From contig NZ_CP019650.1 in assembly GCF_001999945.1 (NCBI RefSeq), positions 3,963,501 to 4,027,500 on the forward strand: a stretch of DNA of 64,000 nt, in the 5' to 3' direction. The notes beneath the pieces were generated by a model, which saw only the letters and a list, made by a program, of their open reading frames with translations, had not been told where the DNA came from and did no database searches. Of this stretch, positions 26,823 to 34,671 are shown piece after piece. The DNA comes from Microbulbifer agarilyticus. GTDB taxonomy: Bacteria > Pseudomonadota > Gammaproteobacteria > Pseudomonadales > Cellvibrionaceae. Position 1 is the stretch's first letter, and the number at the start of each line of letters is the position of its first letter. A program made the position numbers and the translations under genes.

Positions 26823-28103
26823 TTAGAACCACATAGACCAGTAGGCGCGCACCACATGCGCGTTGAAGTTGTAGGCGGGCTCTTCGCCGGGGAGATAGTC
26901 TCCACCGCCACTGTGCACCTCCACATTGTTGAAGTCCTCGTAGTCGAACATCATGTAATCCCAGTACAGGTTTAGAGTGTTCTTACGATCGAACAGCGCC
27001 CAGCGATCCGGCACCAGATAGGACACACCTATACCGATCGCAATATCGCTGTAATCACTCAATTCCTTGTCCCGTGCGCGGAAGTTGGTGGCGTCCACGT
27101 ATGGGAAGAGATCGCTATAGAAGTCTGCACCTTTCTGTTTGTAGAAGCGCAGCTTGCCTTCGAGGATCAGGTTTTCGCTCTCTAGCGGATGGGTATAGCG
27201 GAACTCCAAGTTGTCTGCGGTAATACCCCAGCTATCCACATAGTGGCGGTACTCAGTCTTGATCGCCGCCCTATAAGGCAGGCGATACTTCGCCCGCAAC
27301 GCCACTGCATCACTGTTGCGCGTGGTGGGGTAAAGCTCCGCTTGGTAGCTGTAACCGAGGGCAGAAGAGGGGTCCAGGTAGCGTACGCTGCGGTATGGGT
27401 TATTCAGGAAACCTTCGTCCGCCACCGTTTCTACACTCAGCTCAGCAATCAATTTGGTGGTAAGGATTTGAGTCCAGCCCAGGGAGTAACGGCGGTGTTC
27501 GGCGTGCTCGAGGAATTCATCGTCGCCATTACGCATTACGTCGTCACTGCCGAAGGTGGCCCGCATGGACAGAGTGCTTAGGTCACCGAAGAAGTCCTGC
27601 GAGATACCAAATCCGACGGTCTCCGCCTGGTAGTCGTTCTCGCTGGAATTTGTGTAGCTGAGGCTCATGGTGGTTTTTTCCACCAGGTAATCCGCCCCCA
27701 CGGAAAACTCATTCCGTTCCTCGGTATAGCGACTGGCGGTAGTGCGCACGTCGATAGAGGCCCCGGAAATCATATCCACATAGTAATTGGCCGACAGTGA
27801 AACATTGTTGCCAATGTTTTTACGCACCAGTATCGACGGCCCATCAATGGTGACGCCGCCACCACTGTAGGAGTGGTACAGGGTATCGAACCGCTCTTCC
27901 GGCAGTACTGCAGCTTCCGCAGTCGATACCAGTAAAACTGAGCAAAGTAAAAATTTCGTGAAGGCGTAGCGAGCGAACGAAATTTGGTGTGCGCCGGAAC
28001 GCAGGCACCGCAGCGCACACAAAGTGCGTGAGGATGGCGAGTACCGCCGACCGCCAAAGTTCGGAGCGCAGTAGCTCTCACGGAATTTTTTAGTTACAGC
28101 CAC
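26823..28103 (-). CDS. DUF3570 outer-membrane barrel with ApbE-type flavin acceptor motif
   Basis: About 426 residues if read from GTG 28103. The family core starts at 'AAVLPEERFDTLYHSYSGGGVTIDGPSILVRKNIGNNVSLSANYYVDMISGAS' and continues as amphipathic strands ('EFSVGADYLVEKTTMSLSYT', 'RYSLGWTQILTTKLIAELSVETV') to a terminal aromatic residue (YWSMWF), so it is probably an outer-membrane barrel. DMISGAS (Asp 110 to Ser 116) fits the Dxx(S/T)GA(S/T) sequence that ApbE flavinylates. The gene end of the same cluster on the other strand encodes ApbE. The first 50 residues are read from an inserted repeat and are unlike an ancestral signal peptide; the hydrophobic KFLLCSVLLVSTAEA is the likely signal core. 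The true start is uncertain. Confidence 0.75.
   Translation of the reverse strand: MAVTKKFRESYCAPNFGGRRYSPSSRTLCALRCLRSGAHQISFARYAFTKFLLCSVLLVSTAEAAVLPEERFDTLYHSYSGGGVTIDGPSILVRKNIGNNVSLSANYYVDMISGASIDVRTTASRYTEERNEFSVGADYLVEKTTMSLSYTNSSENDYQAETVGFGISQDFFGDLSTLSMRATFGSDDVMRNGDDEFLEHAEHRRYSLGWTQILTTKLIAELSVETVADEGFLNNPYRSVRYLDPSSALGYSYQAELYPTTRNSDAVALRAKYRLPYRAAIKTEYRHYVDSWGITADNLEFRYTHPLESENLILEGKLRFYKQKGADFYSDLFPYVDATNFRARDKELSDYSDIAIGIGVSYLVPDRWALFDRKNTLNLYWDYMMFDYEDFNNVEVHSGGGDYLPGEEPAYNFNAHVVRAYWSMWF
27948..28092. repeat. Structured repeat (MITE/REP-like) inserted at the 5' end of the DUF3570 gene
   Basis: The ends are imperfect inverted repeats: AAAAATTTCGTGA on the left and the complement of TCACGGAATTTTT on the right. 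Inside, AAATTTCGT (27951-27959) pairs with ACGAAATTT (27977-27985), and GTGTGCGC pairs with GCGCACAC further in. The unit is about 145 bases, fills the junction between the DUF4266 and DUF3570 genes, and is read in frame into the latter. No second copy was found in this window. Confidence 0.6.
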
Positions 28104-28329
28104 AGCCGCCTCCTGACCCACCTTCAGCGCCACGGGCGGCCTCACGTGCTTCGTATACGTGATTCATAAAGCCGGCCGCTACCGGGTCGCGCTCAAAACT
28201 CATAATCGGGTCGGCCAGATAATGCCGCTCGTAGGGCTTTACCCAGGGTTCGGGCATTTTGGGCATCATGGATTCACAGCCACCCAGCAGTAACAGAGCC
28301 GGCAGTAACAGAAGCACGCGCTTGGTCAT
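28090..28329 (-). CDS. DUF4266 lipoprotein with C-terminal CGCN tail
   Basis: A protein of 79 residues. A signal with lipobox LGGC (Cys 18) is followed by the DUF4266 core 'VKPYERHYLADPIMSFERDPVAAGFMNHVYEAREAARGAEGGSGGGCGCN'. The Gly-rich tail ends in Cys 76-Gly-Cys 78-Asn 79, which could bind a metal, carry a thioether or disulfide, or be a modification site; this is inference. It lies between TlpA (three bases upstream) and the DUF3570 gene. DUF4266, DUF3570, TlpA-type thioredoxins and ApbE go together in many genomes as far as I know, and all four are in this cluster. Confidence 0.88.
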   Translation of the reverse strand: MTKRVLLLLPALLLLGGCESMMPKMPEPWVKPYERHYLADPIMSFERDPVAAGFMNHVYEAREAARGAEGGSGGGCGCN

Positions 28330-28332
28330 GGC

Positions 28333-28818
28333 TTATTCCCGGATAAGTTCCTTGATGATTTTTTTGTACTCGGCTTCGTCACCGGTGCGGTAGCCCTTGT
28401 GCACGTAGCGTACGTTGCCATCGCGATCAATAAATACGGAGCTCGGCATGGCCTGCACGCCAAACAGTTTGCTTACGTCGCTTTTGGAATCGAACAGGAC
28501 CGGGAAATCCACCGGGATTTTATTCAGCATGGCCTGGGCGTCTTCCGGGTTGGCATCCACGTTTACACCCCACACCTGAAAGCCCACCGGCGCGTAGCGC
28601 GCGTGCAGGTCGTTCAGCAACGGCATCTCTTCACGGCAGGGGCCACACCAGGAAGCCCAGAAGTTCAGCATGATCACTTCGCCGCGCTGCTCGCTCAGCT
28701 TCAGGTTGCCATCTTTTAGGGAGGCCAGGGTGAAATCGCTGGCGGGGATCTTGGCGAAAACAGGGGCGGCAGCCAGCAGGGCAGCGCTGGTGCAAAGGGC
28801 GGCAATCAATTTGCGCAT
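28333..28818 (-). CDS. TlpA/ResA-like thiol:disulfide oxidoreductase
   Basis: A protein of 161 residues with a signal peptide (residues 1-22, MRKLIAALCTSAALLAAAPVFA) and a thioredoxin fold of the AhpC/TSA-Redoxin type: 'LNFWASWCGPCREEMPLLNDLHARYAPVGFQVWGVNVDANPEDAQAML', with Cys 58 and Cys 61 in the CGPC site and cis-Pro in 'VQAMPSSVFIDRDG'. It acts in the periplasm, probably reducing particular cysteines. Candidate clients encoded in the same cluster are the CxxCH haem sites of the cytochromes or the CGC tail of the DUF4266 lipoprotein three bases downstream. Confidence 0.92.
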   Translation of the reverse strand: MRKLIAALCTSAALLAAAPVFAKIPASDFTLASLKDGNLKLSEQRGEVIMLNFWASWCGPCREEMPLLNDLHARYAPVGFQVWGVNVDANPEDAQAMLNKIPVDFPVLFDSKSDVSKLFGVQAMPSSVFIDRDGNVRYVHKGYRTGDEAEYKKIIKELIRE

Positions 28819-28856
28819 GGATTGACTCCAGTAGTGTTTGTCTAGTTATTCGATAT

Positions 28857-29513
28857 TCAGAAATAAATCGATACGCCCAACTGGGCGGAAAGATTATTGG
28901 TGTTTACCGGCTCACCAAAAATTTCGTGTTCAAAAATGTGGTCGCGCACATCCAGGCGCAGAGCCAGCCAGTCCTGGGCGAGCATGCGCACACCGACACC
29001 TACGTTGTAAGTGAAGTGTTCTTCACCGGCAAAGTTGGTATTGCCCGCACCGCCGATCAGATACAAATTACTGTTGAGGGCGAATTTATCCAGGATGAAA
29101 ATTTCCCCGGGCAGGAAGTTCCAGGCCAGGGACAGGTTGTACATGCTGAGGTCGCGCTCATCTTCAGTGAGCAGCGGTGCCGAGCCACTCAGGCGCTCGT
29201 AGCTGGACTCACCCAGAGTGGCCTGGCCATAAGCCGCTTCCATAAAGAAGTCTTCGTTGATGTGGTAGGCAAGGCTACCGCCAATCATGCGGTTGGTACC
29301 GAAGTCTTCGACACTGAGAATGCCACCGAGATAGACGGTGAATTCAAAATCTTCGCTATCGATCTTGGCTTCGCGAATTTCACGGCGCTCCAAATCTGGC
29401 GAAATAATATCGTCGATGTCGCCAGAGCTTTGCGCGAGCGCAGTTGAGGACATAGCGCCGGCCAGAAGAAGGCTCGCAAGCTTTACATAAATACGTCGAA
29501 TCCGAGTTTCCAC
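28857..29513 (-). CDS. Small outer-membrane beta-barrel protein (OmpA/OmpW-like)
   Basis: A protein of 218 residues starting at GTG 29513, because AGGAGA lies seven bases upstream and a signal peptide follows (KLASLLLAGAMSSTALAQ). The start lies 31 bases inside the previous gene. After an acidic linker (SGDIDDIISPDLERREIREAKIDSEDFEF) come alternating strands: 'LGGILSVEDFGTNRMIGGSLAYHINEDFFMEAAYGQATLG', 'MYNLSLAWNFLPGE', 'YLIGGAGNTNFAGEEHFTYNVGVGVRML', and a C-terminal 'LSAQLGVSIYF' that suits BAM insertion. This is an eight-strand barrel of the 'outer membrane beta-barrel domain' type. Its role in the redox cluster is unknown. Confidence 0.82.
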   Translation of the reverse strand: METRIRRIYVKLASLLLAGAMSSTALAQSSGDIDDIISPDLERREIREAKIDSEDFEFTVYLGGILSVEDFGTNRMIGGSLAYHINEDFFMEAAYGQATLGESSYERLSGSAPLLTEDERDLSMYNLSLAWNFLPGEIFILDKFALNSNLYLIGGAGNTNFAGEEHFTYNVGVGVRMLAQDWLALRLDVRDHIFEHEIFGEPVNTNNLSAQLGVSIYF

Positions 29514-30364
29514 TCGACTATCTCCTGGTTTTCTTCCCGCGAGGTCAGCAGGTAGTGATTTGCAACTTCCGCGCGCAGGGCAAAGCGACGGGACAAATAG
29601 GTGGTGACGCCGATACCGGACAGCATGGTGGTGTCCTGGCGATCTTCGGTGGCGACGATGGTAGCGTTGGGCGAGGTGATATTGACCCCGGTGCCGAGTA
29701 GAAAATATGGGGATACCCGCCACTGTGGAAAAGGCTGGTGCATCACCGCCACCTGGAAGGTGCGGCTATCGGAATAGGAGCCGATAGTTTGCGCTGCGCG
29801 CAATTCTGCGGAGAGGTTGCCGGTAAAGCGGTAGCCAAGAGACAAGCCCATGGAGTTGGCACCGGCAAAATCACCGTAGGCAAAGCCAAAGCGGAAACTC
29901 TGGTCACGATAGTCGTCGATACCGGGGGTGGGGACCACCACCTGTTCGCCCTCGGCGGTAAAGATTTCGTCGAGGTCGGCAATTTTGGCCCAGCCGGTCT
30001 TGCCGGTGCGGGTCATGACCTTTACCCAGTCGGTACGGCGTTTCAGTAGCCACAAGGGCTCGCCATACTCCACCACATGATCAATCACGTAGCCGCGGCC
30101 GGGGCCGGTGTATAAATTGAGGAAATCAGCTCCGACGACAACCCGCTCGGTATCAAACGGCAAGGTCTCCGGCTGTCGGTCTGCAAACTGACGTGCGGAA
30201 AAGCTGTCGGTGACGAATACATCGCCCGCTTCTTCTACAGGGCCACTCGTGGTTTCCGACTGCGCCGCGGCTGGCGAGGAAAAACTCCCCAAGCCCCCCA
30301 AGATAAATAGGGCCGCGGTCATTACCACGGCCCTGCTTGCTCTAAAATCGAGCTGCCTGTTCAT
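29483..30364 (-). CDS. SH3-domain plus outer-membrane barrel protein
   Basis: A protein of 293 residues with a signal peptide (residues about 1-34). Residues about 73-135 are a bacterial SH3 domain ('VVVGADFLNLYTGPGRGYVIDHVVEYGEPLWLLKRRTDWVKVMTRTGKTGWAKIADL'), of the kind that binds cell wall or peptides. The rest is a small barrel ('SFRFGFAYGDFAGANSMGLSLGYRFTGNLSAELRAAQTIG', 'YFLLGTGVNITSP', 'VEWKLGFDVFM'). It starts four bases after the HzsA-like gene and overlaps the next barrel gene, so all are one operon. It may tie an outer-membrane complex to the peptidoglycan or to a partner. Confidence 0.8.
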   Translation of the reverse strand: MNRQLDFRASRAVVMTAALFILGGLGSFSSPAAAQSETTSGPVEEAGDVFVTDSFSARQFADRQPETLPFDTERVVVGADFLNLYTGPGRGYVIDHVVEYGEPLWLLKRRTDWVKVMTRTGKTGWAKIADLDEIFTAEGEQVVVPTPGIDDYRDQSFRFGFAYGDFAGANSMGLSLGYRFTGNLSAELRAAQTIGSYSDSRTFQVAVMHQPFPQWRVSPYFLLGTGVNITSPNATIVATEDRQDTTMLSGIGVTTYLSRRFALRAEVANHYLLTSREENQEIVEWKLGFDVFM

Positions 30365-30367
30365 TGT

Positions 30368-33091
30368 TTAGTTAACCGGCGCTTCAAATGGATTGTTGTA
30401 ATACTGCGCACCGATATCCAGCCATTCGGAAATCAAACGCAATTCCGCAGCGGACAATTCTCCCTCATGTACGCCCCCCGCTTCAAATACATTAAAGAAA
30501 CGGCTGGCGCTGGCACCGCTGGTGTCCATGATCCGCTGAATATTGACGGTAACCATAACAGGAATCGGGTTGCCGTCGAGATCCAAAATCAGCTCACCTT
30601 CTTCATTGGTTTCAAACAGTAGATTGCCGTCGTCATCCGTGTCCTGCACCAGCACGTTCTGCACCGCGCCGTCGCGCAGCTCTTCGGTGGGGTTGTCGAA
30701 AATCAACTCAACATAAGAGGTGCTGTAGTTGTTATTTACACCGGACTGGTCGCCGCGGAGATCCAGCTGCCCTGGGGGCACCTGAGACATACCTGCGGCA
30801 TCGCGGTTGCTATGACAGGCAGTGCAGGTACGGTCTTCCAGCACGGTGCCCATGTCATCGGTGATTTCGCGCGGCAGGTCCCACAGCGGCTGAATATGGT
30901 CCGGATAGTGGATTACCGTACGGCAATCCGCGCTCCAGCTGCTCAAACAGGGAAGCGTGGTAGGTGCCGGCGTAGTGAGGTCACTCATCAACAGTTCGCT
31001 CGACGGATCCTTGGCGCGCAGCGCCGGGTCGGTCCAGTTGTCTGAGAAATTCAAATCCCCTTCCAGCTCCGGGTGACCGGCTACGCGCGCCAGCAGCTGT
31101 GCCATGGTTTCTCCCATATCGGCAGTGAGGCCCGGCTCAGTATTGGGGAACGCAAGTGCACTCGTAGGCGCGCCGCCCCAAGCGGACGCAGGCTCCATAT
31201 CGGTGCGGCCATGAGGCACCTCGCTATCGGCAATATGACAGCCCTGGCATTTGCGCAATTCGCCGGCGCGGAACTGCAGCCAGTTATTGTGACGACCAAA
31301 CAGGCGGCGACCATTTTCATCCACGACGGAAATCGCCAGTGGGGTATCTGCCGGTACCTTTACTCGCACCGAGCCGTCCGGCTGAATAGGTGTATATCCG
31401 ACAATCTCGCGCATTAGCTGGCTTCGATTACGACCAAACGCAGAGCGGTCGAAATCGAGAATATCCTCGTCGGGAATACCCACCGCTTTGACCACGCGCA
31501 GGAAGCGTGCCGGGCGCTCGGCGGCAGTGGTTTGCAACGGGTCGGCAAGGACATCGATATCCAGTAACTCAACACCATCCAGGTCGTAGACACTGCGAAT
31601 ATCCAGCACCGCCATACCTTCATCGTAAAGGTCGCGATCGATATCGATACCCGGAATGGGCTGCGGAATAAATGTCGGCACGGGGCGGGTATCGGCGGTG
31701 ACCGCTTCGCTGATCATCACGCCTTCTTCCGGCTGGATGATTGGGCGCTGGGTACCCTCGTCATAATCATAAATCCACAGGCCGTACAGCGGGTCTGCTG
31801 GCTCAATATCGGGCGTTGCCAGCCACTCATCGGTGCACGGCTGAGTGATACCGGCTTCTGTTTCCGTGGCGGTGCCCGGCTCAATCACCCGGCACTCGCT
31901 CCAGCTCACCAGCAAACGGCTGGTGCCATCGTGGAATGCCCAGGCATTGGCAAACAACCCATGGGGTGACAGGCCGCCATCGATAATTACCTGCTCAACC
32001 GACAGGGACTCTTGCCCCTGCAGTGCGCCCTGCTGCTCCGCTTCACTGAAGGCTTCCGAATAGTTCTCAGCATCGATCACCACCATATCGCCACCGTAGG
32101 CAATACCTTCCGGTGTACGCAGGGTCACAAGAATACGTCCGTCCGGCATCTGCTGCGGCTTGCTGAATGTGGCTGTGACCGCATCGGTACCAGAGCCTGT
32201 GCCGGTAGCCTGACTGTGATAGCCGTAATACAGCTGCAGGTCGGTACCGTCGGGTTTGACCGTATACAGACTCAAGCGGTCAGTGCCACCCATGTTGTCC
32301 CAACGGTTAAACAGGATGCGCCCGTTAGACAATACCGTCGGGGTCAGATCGTGACTCTGGTTGTAAGAAATTTGCTGGATATCGCTGCCATCGGCTTCCA
32401 TCACGTGCAACACGAAAGCCGGCTCATCCAGATTTTCTGCCAGTGCGGAAAATTGCGGTTTATTGTCATCCAACAGCAATGCGCGGGAGCGACGCTGGCG
32501 GGTAGAGGTAAATGCCAGACGCCCGTCCGGCAGGAATGCCGGAGAAATGTCATCACCTTCTTCGGCAATCAGGTCGGAGGAGATTACCCGGGTCAGCTCC
32601 GCGGATTCAAACTCATACAGCCAAATATTCCAGCTCGGTTGCTCGTCATCATCCAGCCCTTCAATATCTGGCGCACGCATGGCAAATGCCAGCTGGCTTC
32701 CATCGGCGGATACCGCAAGATCCTTAACGTCATAGCCACCTTCGAAAACAATGCCGGCTTCTTCGTCACTGACAAACAGGTCTTCCGTCAACGAGCGCTC
32801 TGGTGCCGTGGCAGTGGCGCGGTCACGCAGCAACAACTCTGCGCCGGGGTTAAACGTGGCAGGGCTATAAACGCTGTCACCGGCAAGCTCTCCCTCTTCA
32901 TCACGAGGCAAGGCACGTCGCACATACACCACTGGGTAATCTACGACGACGGGATCTTCCGCCTGGTCACCACCGAGGCCAGAGCTATCGCTCGAGCCCC
33001 CACCACACCCGGCCAATGCGATTGCAGAAAAAATCGACAGTAGTGACAATTTCCGTCGGACGGCCACTGTCCGCGCACCAAAAGTTTTCAA
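30368..33091 (-). CDS. HzsA-related lipoprotein with two c-type haem sites
   Basis: A protein of 907 residues from TTG 33091, chosen because AGAGGA lies seven bases upstream and the start gives a normal signal with lipobox LAGC; longer readings lack a ribosome site. The first half has PD40/propeller repeats ('DISPAFLPDGRLAFTSTRQRR', 'SHDLTPTVLSNGRILFNRWDNMGG', 'QQMPDGRILVTLRTPEG'). The middle resembles the hydrazine-synthase alpha-subunit domain ('VRVKVPADTPLAISVVDENGRRL'). CQGCH (615-619) and CTACH (756-760) bind haem c. Members of this family lie far outside anammox bacteria, so hydrazine chemistry is not implied. It is first in a six-gene operon and probably cell-surface or periplasmic. 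Confidence 0.8.
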   Translation of the reverse strand: MKTFGARTVAVRRKLSLLSIFSAIALAGCGGGSSDSSGLGGDQAEDPVVVDYPVVYVRRALPRDEEGELAGDSVYSPATFNPGAELLLRDRATATAPERSLTEDLFVSDEEAGIVFEGGYDVKDLAVSADGSQLAFAMRAPDIEGLDDDEQPSWNIWLYEFESAELTRVISSDLIAEEGDDISPAFLPDGRLAFTSTRQRRSRALLLDDNKPQFSALAENLDEPAFVLHVMEADGSDIQQISYNQSHDLTPTVLSNGRILFNRWDNMGGTDRLSLYTVKPDGTDLQLYYGYHSQATGTGSGTDAVTATFSKPQQMPDGRILVTLRTPEGIAYGGDMVVIDAENYSEAFSEAEQQGALQGQESLSVEQVIIDGGLSPHGLFANAWAFHDGTSRLLVSWSECRVIEPGTATETEAGITQPCTDEWLATPDIEPADPLYGLWIYDYDEGTQRPIIQPEEGVMISEAVTADTRPVPTFIPQPIPGIDIDRDLYDEGMAVLDIRSVYDLDGVELLDIDVLADPLQTTAAERPARFLRVVKAVGIPDEDILDFDRSAFGRNRSQLMREIVGYTPIQPDGSVRVKVPADTPLAISVVDENGRRLFGRHNNWLQFRAGELRKCQGCHIADSEVPHGRTDMEPASAWGGAPTSALAFPNTEPGLTADMGETMAQLLARVAGHPELEGDLNFSDNWTDPALRAKDPSSELLMSDLTTPAPTTLPCLSSWSADCRTVIHYPDHIQPLWDLPREITDDMGTVLEDRTCTACHSNRDAAGMSQVPPGQLDLRGDQSGVNNNYSTSYVELIFDNPTEELRDGAVQNVLVQDTDDDGNLLFETNEEGELILDLDGNPIPVMVTVNIQRIMDTSGASASRFFNVFEAGGVHEGELSAAELRLISEWLDIGAQYYNNPFEAPVN

Positions 33092-33443
33092 GAACTCGTC
33101 CTCTTTACCCGCTACATCGTCCCGCGACGGATAATTTCTCAATGATTTTTTGTGAATTTCTAATGACAACCCGAGGGGGGAACGCAGTAACTACTCACCA
33201 TTTACATCGCAGTCTTACTGCGTTTTGCTGGATGCTCGTCTGACAACGCAGCTCGATTTATCTTCGATTCTCCCGCCGGAAAATTCCGATCACAAGCAAT
33301 GCGCGGAGAAATTGCCAACCAGAACACGCTTTATATTTTTTCCGCTGGCGAATCCCTCGGTCTTCTTTACTATCTCTTTCACTCGCAACGTATACAAGTC
33401 GTGCGGTACGACCGTACAACGATAACCAGACGCAAAACGCTCC
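33092..33443. other. Divergent promoter region of the redox cluster
   Basis: About 350 bases between the two divergent operons, with no supportable gene. It should hold both promoters. The only small dyad noted is GTCGT-GCGGT-ACGAC (33398-33412), 32 bases before the plus-strand start. I could not assign -35/-10 pairs or a CRP or Fur site with confidence. Confidence 0.5.
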
Positions 33444-34667
33444 ATGATGAAAATGACTTCGTCCGCTAAACGGGCGCTGCTTGCAGCAACCGCCTGCCTC
33501 AGCGCTGCAATCTCCTTGCCGACATTGGCCGGGCCAGAAGAGCAGGCCGCTCAAATGCACAGCCGTTTGACTGGGGTCAAACCCAGCGTCAGTGTGCTTA
33601 CCGAAATGGCTGAACATATCGCCAACGGCAACGCCACCAGTGCAGCCCAGTTGGCCATGGAAAATGATTCTTTCTATAACGTGACTTTGAAGAATCTGGT
33701 TACACCATGGACCAACCGCGACGGCGATAATTTTGCGCCGCTGAACGATTACACCGCAACCGTGATCGGTATGGTGCGCGACGATGTGGATTTCCGTGAG
33801 ATCCTCTCCGGCGACATCATCTACACCGGTGCCTCTGGTTTAGGCCTGCCCGCGTACAACAACGCCGATAACGATCACTACGAGGCACTGGAAGCGGCTG
33901 GCTACCCGCTGCAGACCACCCTGGAGCGTCAGGTCCAGTCTTCCGTCACCGGCTTGCCCAGTGACGCTACCGCCGGCGTGATGACCACCCGTGGCGGCGC
34001 CAAGGCATTCTTCTATGCCGGCACCAATCGCGCCATGTTCCGCTTCACTCTGATGAATCACATGTGCCGCGACCTCGAACAGGTGCACGACACCTCGAGA
34101 CCACCGGATCGCATTCGTCAGGACGTGAGCCGCAGCCCGGGCGGTGACAGCCGCGTCTTCCAAAATAACTGCATCGGCTGCCACAGCGGCATGGACCCGT
34201 TGGCCCAGGCCTTTGCTTACTACAACTATGAATACGATGTGGAAAATGACCCGACCGGTGAAGATGGCCGCCTGGCTTACAACCGCAGCGGTGAAACCGA
34301 CCCCACCACCGGCACTCGCGTGCAGGCCAAGAACCACATCAACAGCGCCACCTTCCCTTACGGCTTCGTCATCCCCGATGACAAGTGGGACAACTATTGG
34401 CGTGAAGGGCCGAACTTGCATCTGGGCTGGAGCGAAGCGCTGCCGGGTACCGGCAACGGCGCCAAGTCCATGGGCCAGGAGCTAGCCAACAGTCAGGCCT
34501 TTGCCCAGTGCCAGGTCACCAAGGTGTTTGAACAGGTGTGCCTGCGCGCACCGGAAGACAGCACCGACCGCAATCGCATTAGCAGCATTACCGACAGCTT
34601 CACCAGCAACGGCTACAAGCTGAAGCAGGTGTATGCCGATACCGCTGTTTACTGTGCGGGGGAATAA
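33444..34667 (+). CDS. Exported c-type haem protein (DUF1588-like)
   Basis: A protein of 407 residues with a signal peptide (residues about 1-30). CIGCH (243-247) is one haem c site in 'RVFQNNCIGCHSGMDPLAQAFAYYNYEY', similar to the conserved 'C..CH..mDPlg.a...fd' of DUF1588/DUF1592 planctomycete-type cytochromes, but the whole protein is not one I recognise. Other marks are 'LVTPWTNRDGDNFAPLNDYTATVIGMVRDDVDFREILSGDIIYTGAS' and 'NHMCRDLEQVHDTSRPPDRIRQDVSRSPGGDSRVF'. It is the first gene of the plus-strand operon, four bases before the dihaem LamG gene. Confidence 0.8.
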   Translation: MMKMTSSAKRALLAATACLSAAISLPTLAGPEEQAAQMHSRLTGVKPSVSVLTEMAEHIANGNATSAAQLAMENDSFYNVTLKNLVTPWTNRDGDNFAPLNDYTATVIGMVRDDVDFREILSGDIIYTGASGLGLPAYNNADNDHYEALEAAGYPLQTTLERQVQSSVTGLPSDATAGVMTTRGGAKAFFYAGTNRAMFRFTLMNHMCRDLEQVHDTSRPPDRIRQDVSRSPGGDSRVFQNNCIGCHSGMDPLAQAFAYYNYEYDVENDPTGEDGRLAYNRSGETDPTTGTRVQAKNHINSATFPYGFVIPDDKWDNYWREGPNLHLGWSEALPGTGNGAKSMGQELANSQAFAQCQVTKVFEQVCLRAPEDSTDRNRISSITDSFTSNGYKLKQVYADTAVYCAGE

Positions 34668-34671
34668 GGCA

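Noticed and set aside
30368..33091. Anammox-type hydrazine synthase
   Set aside because: Only a partial domain resemblance exists; the other subunits are absent and this family is common in non-anammox bacteria.
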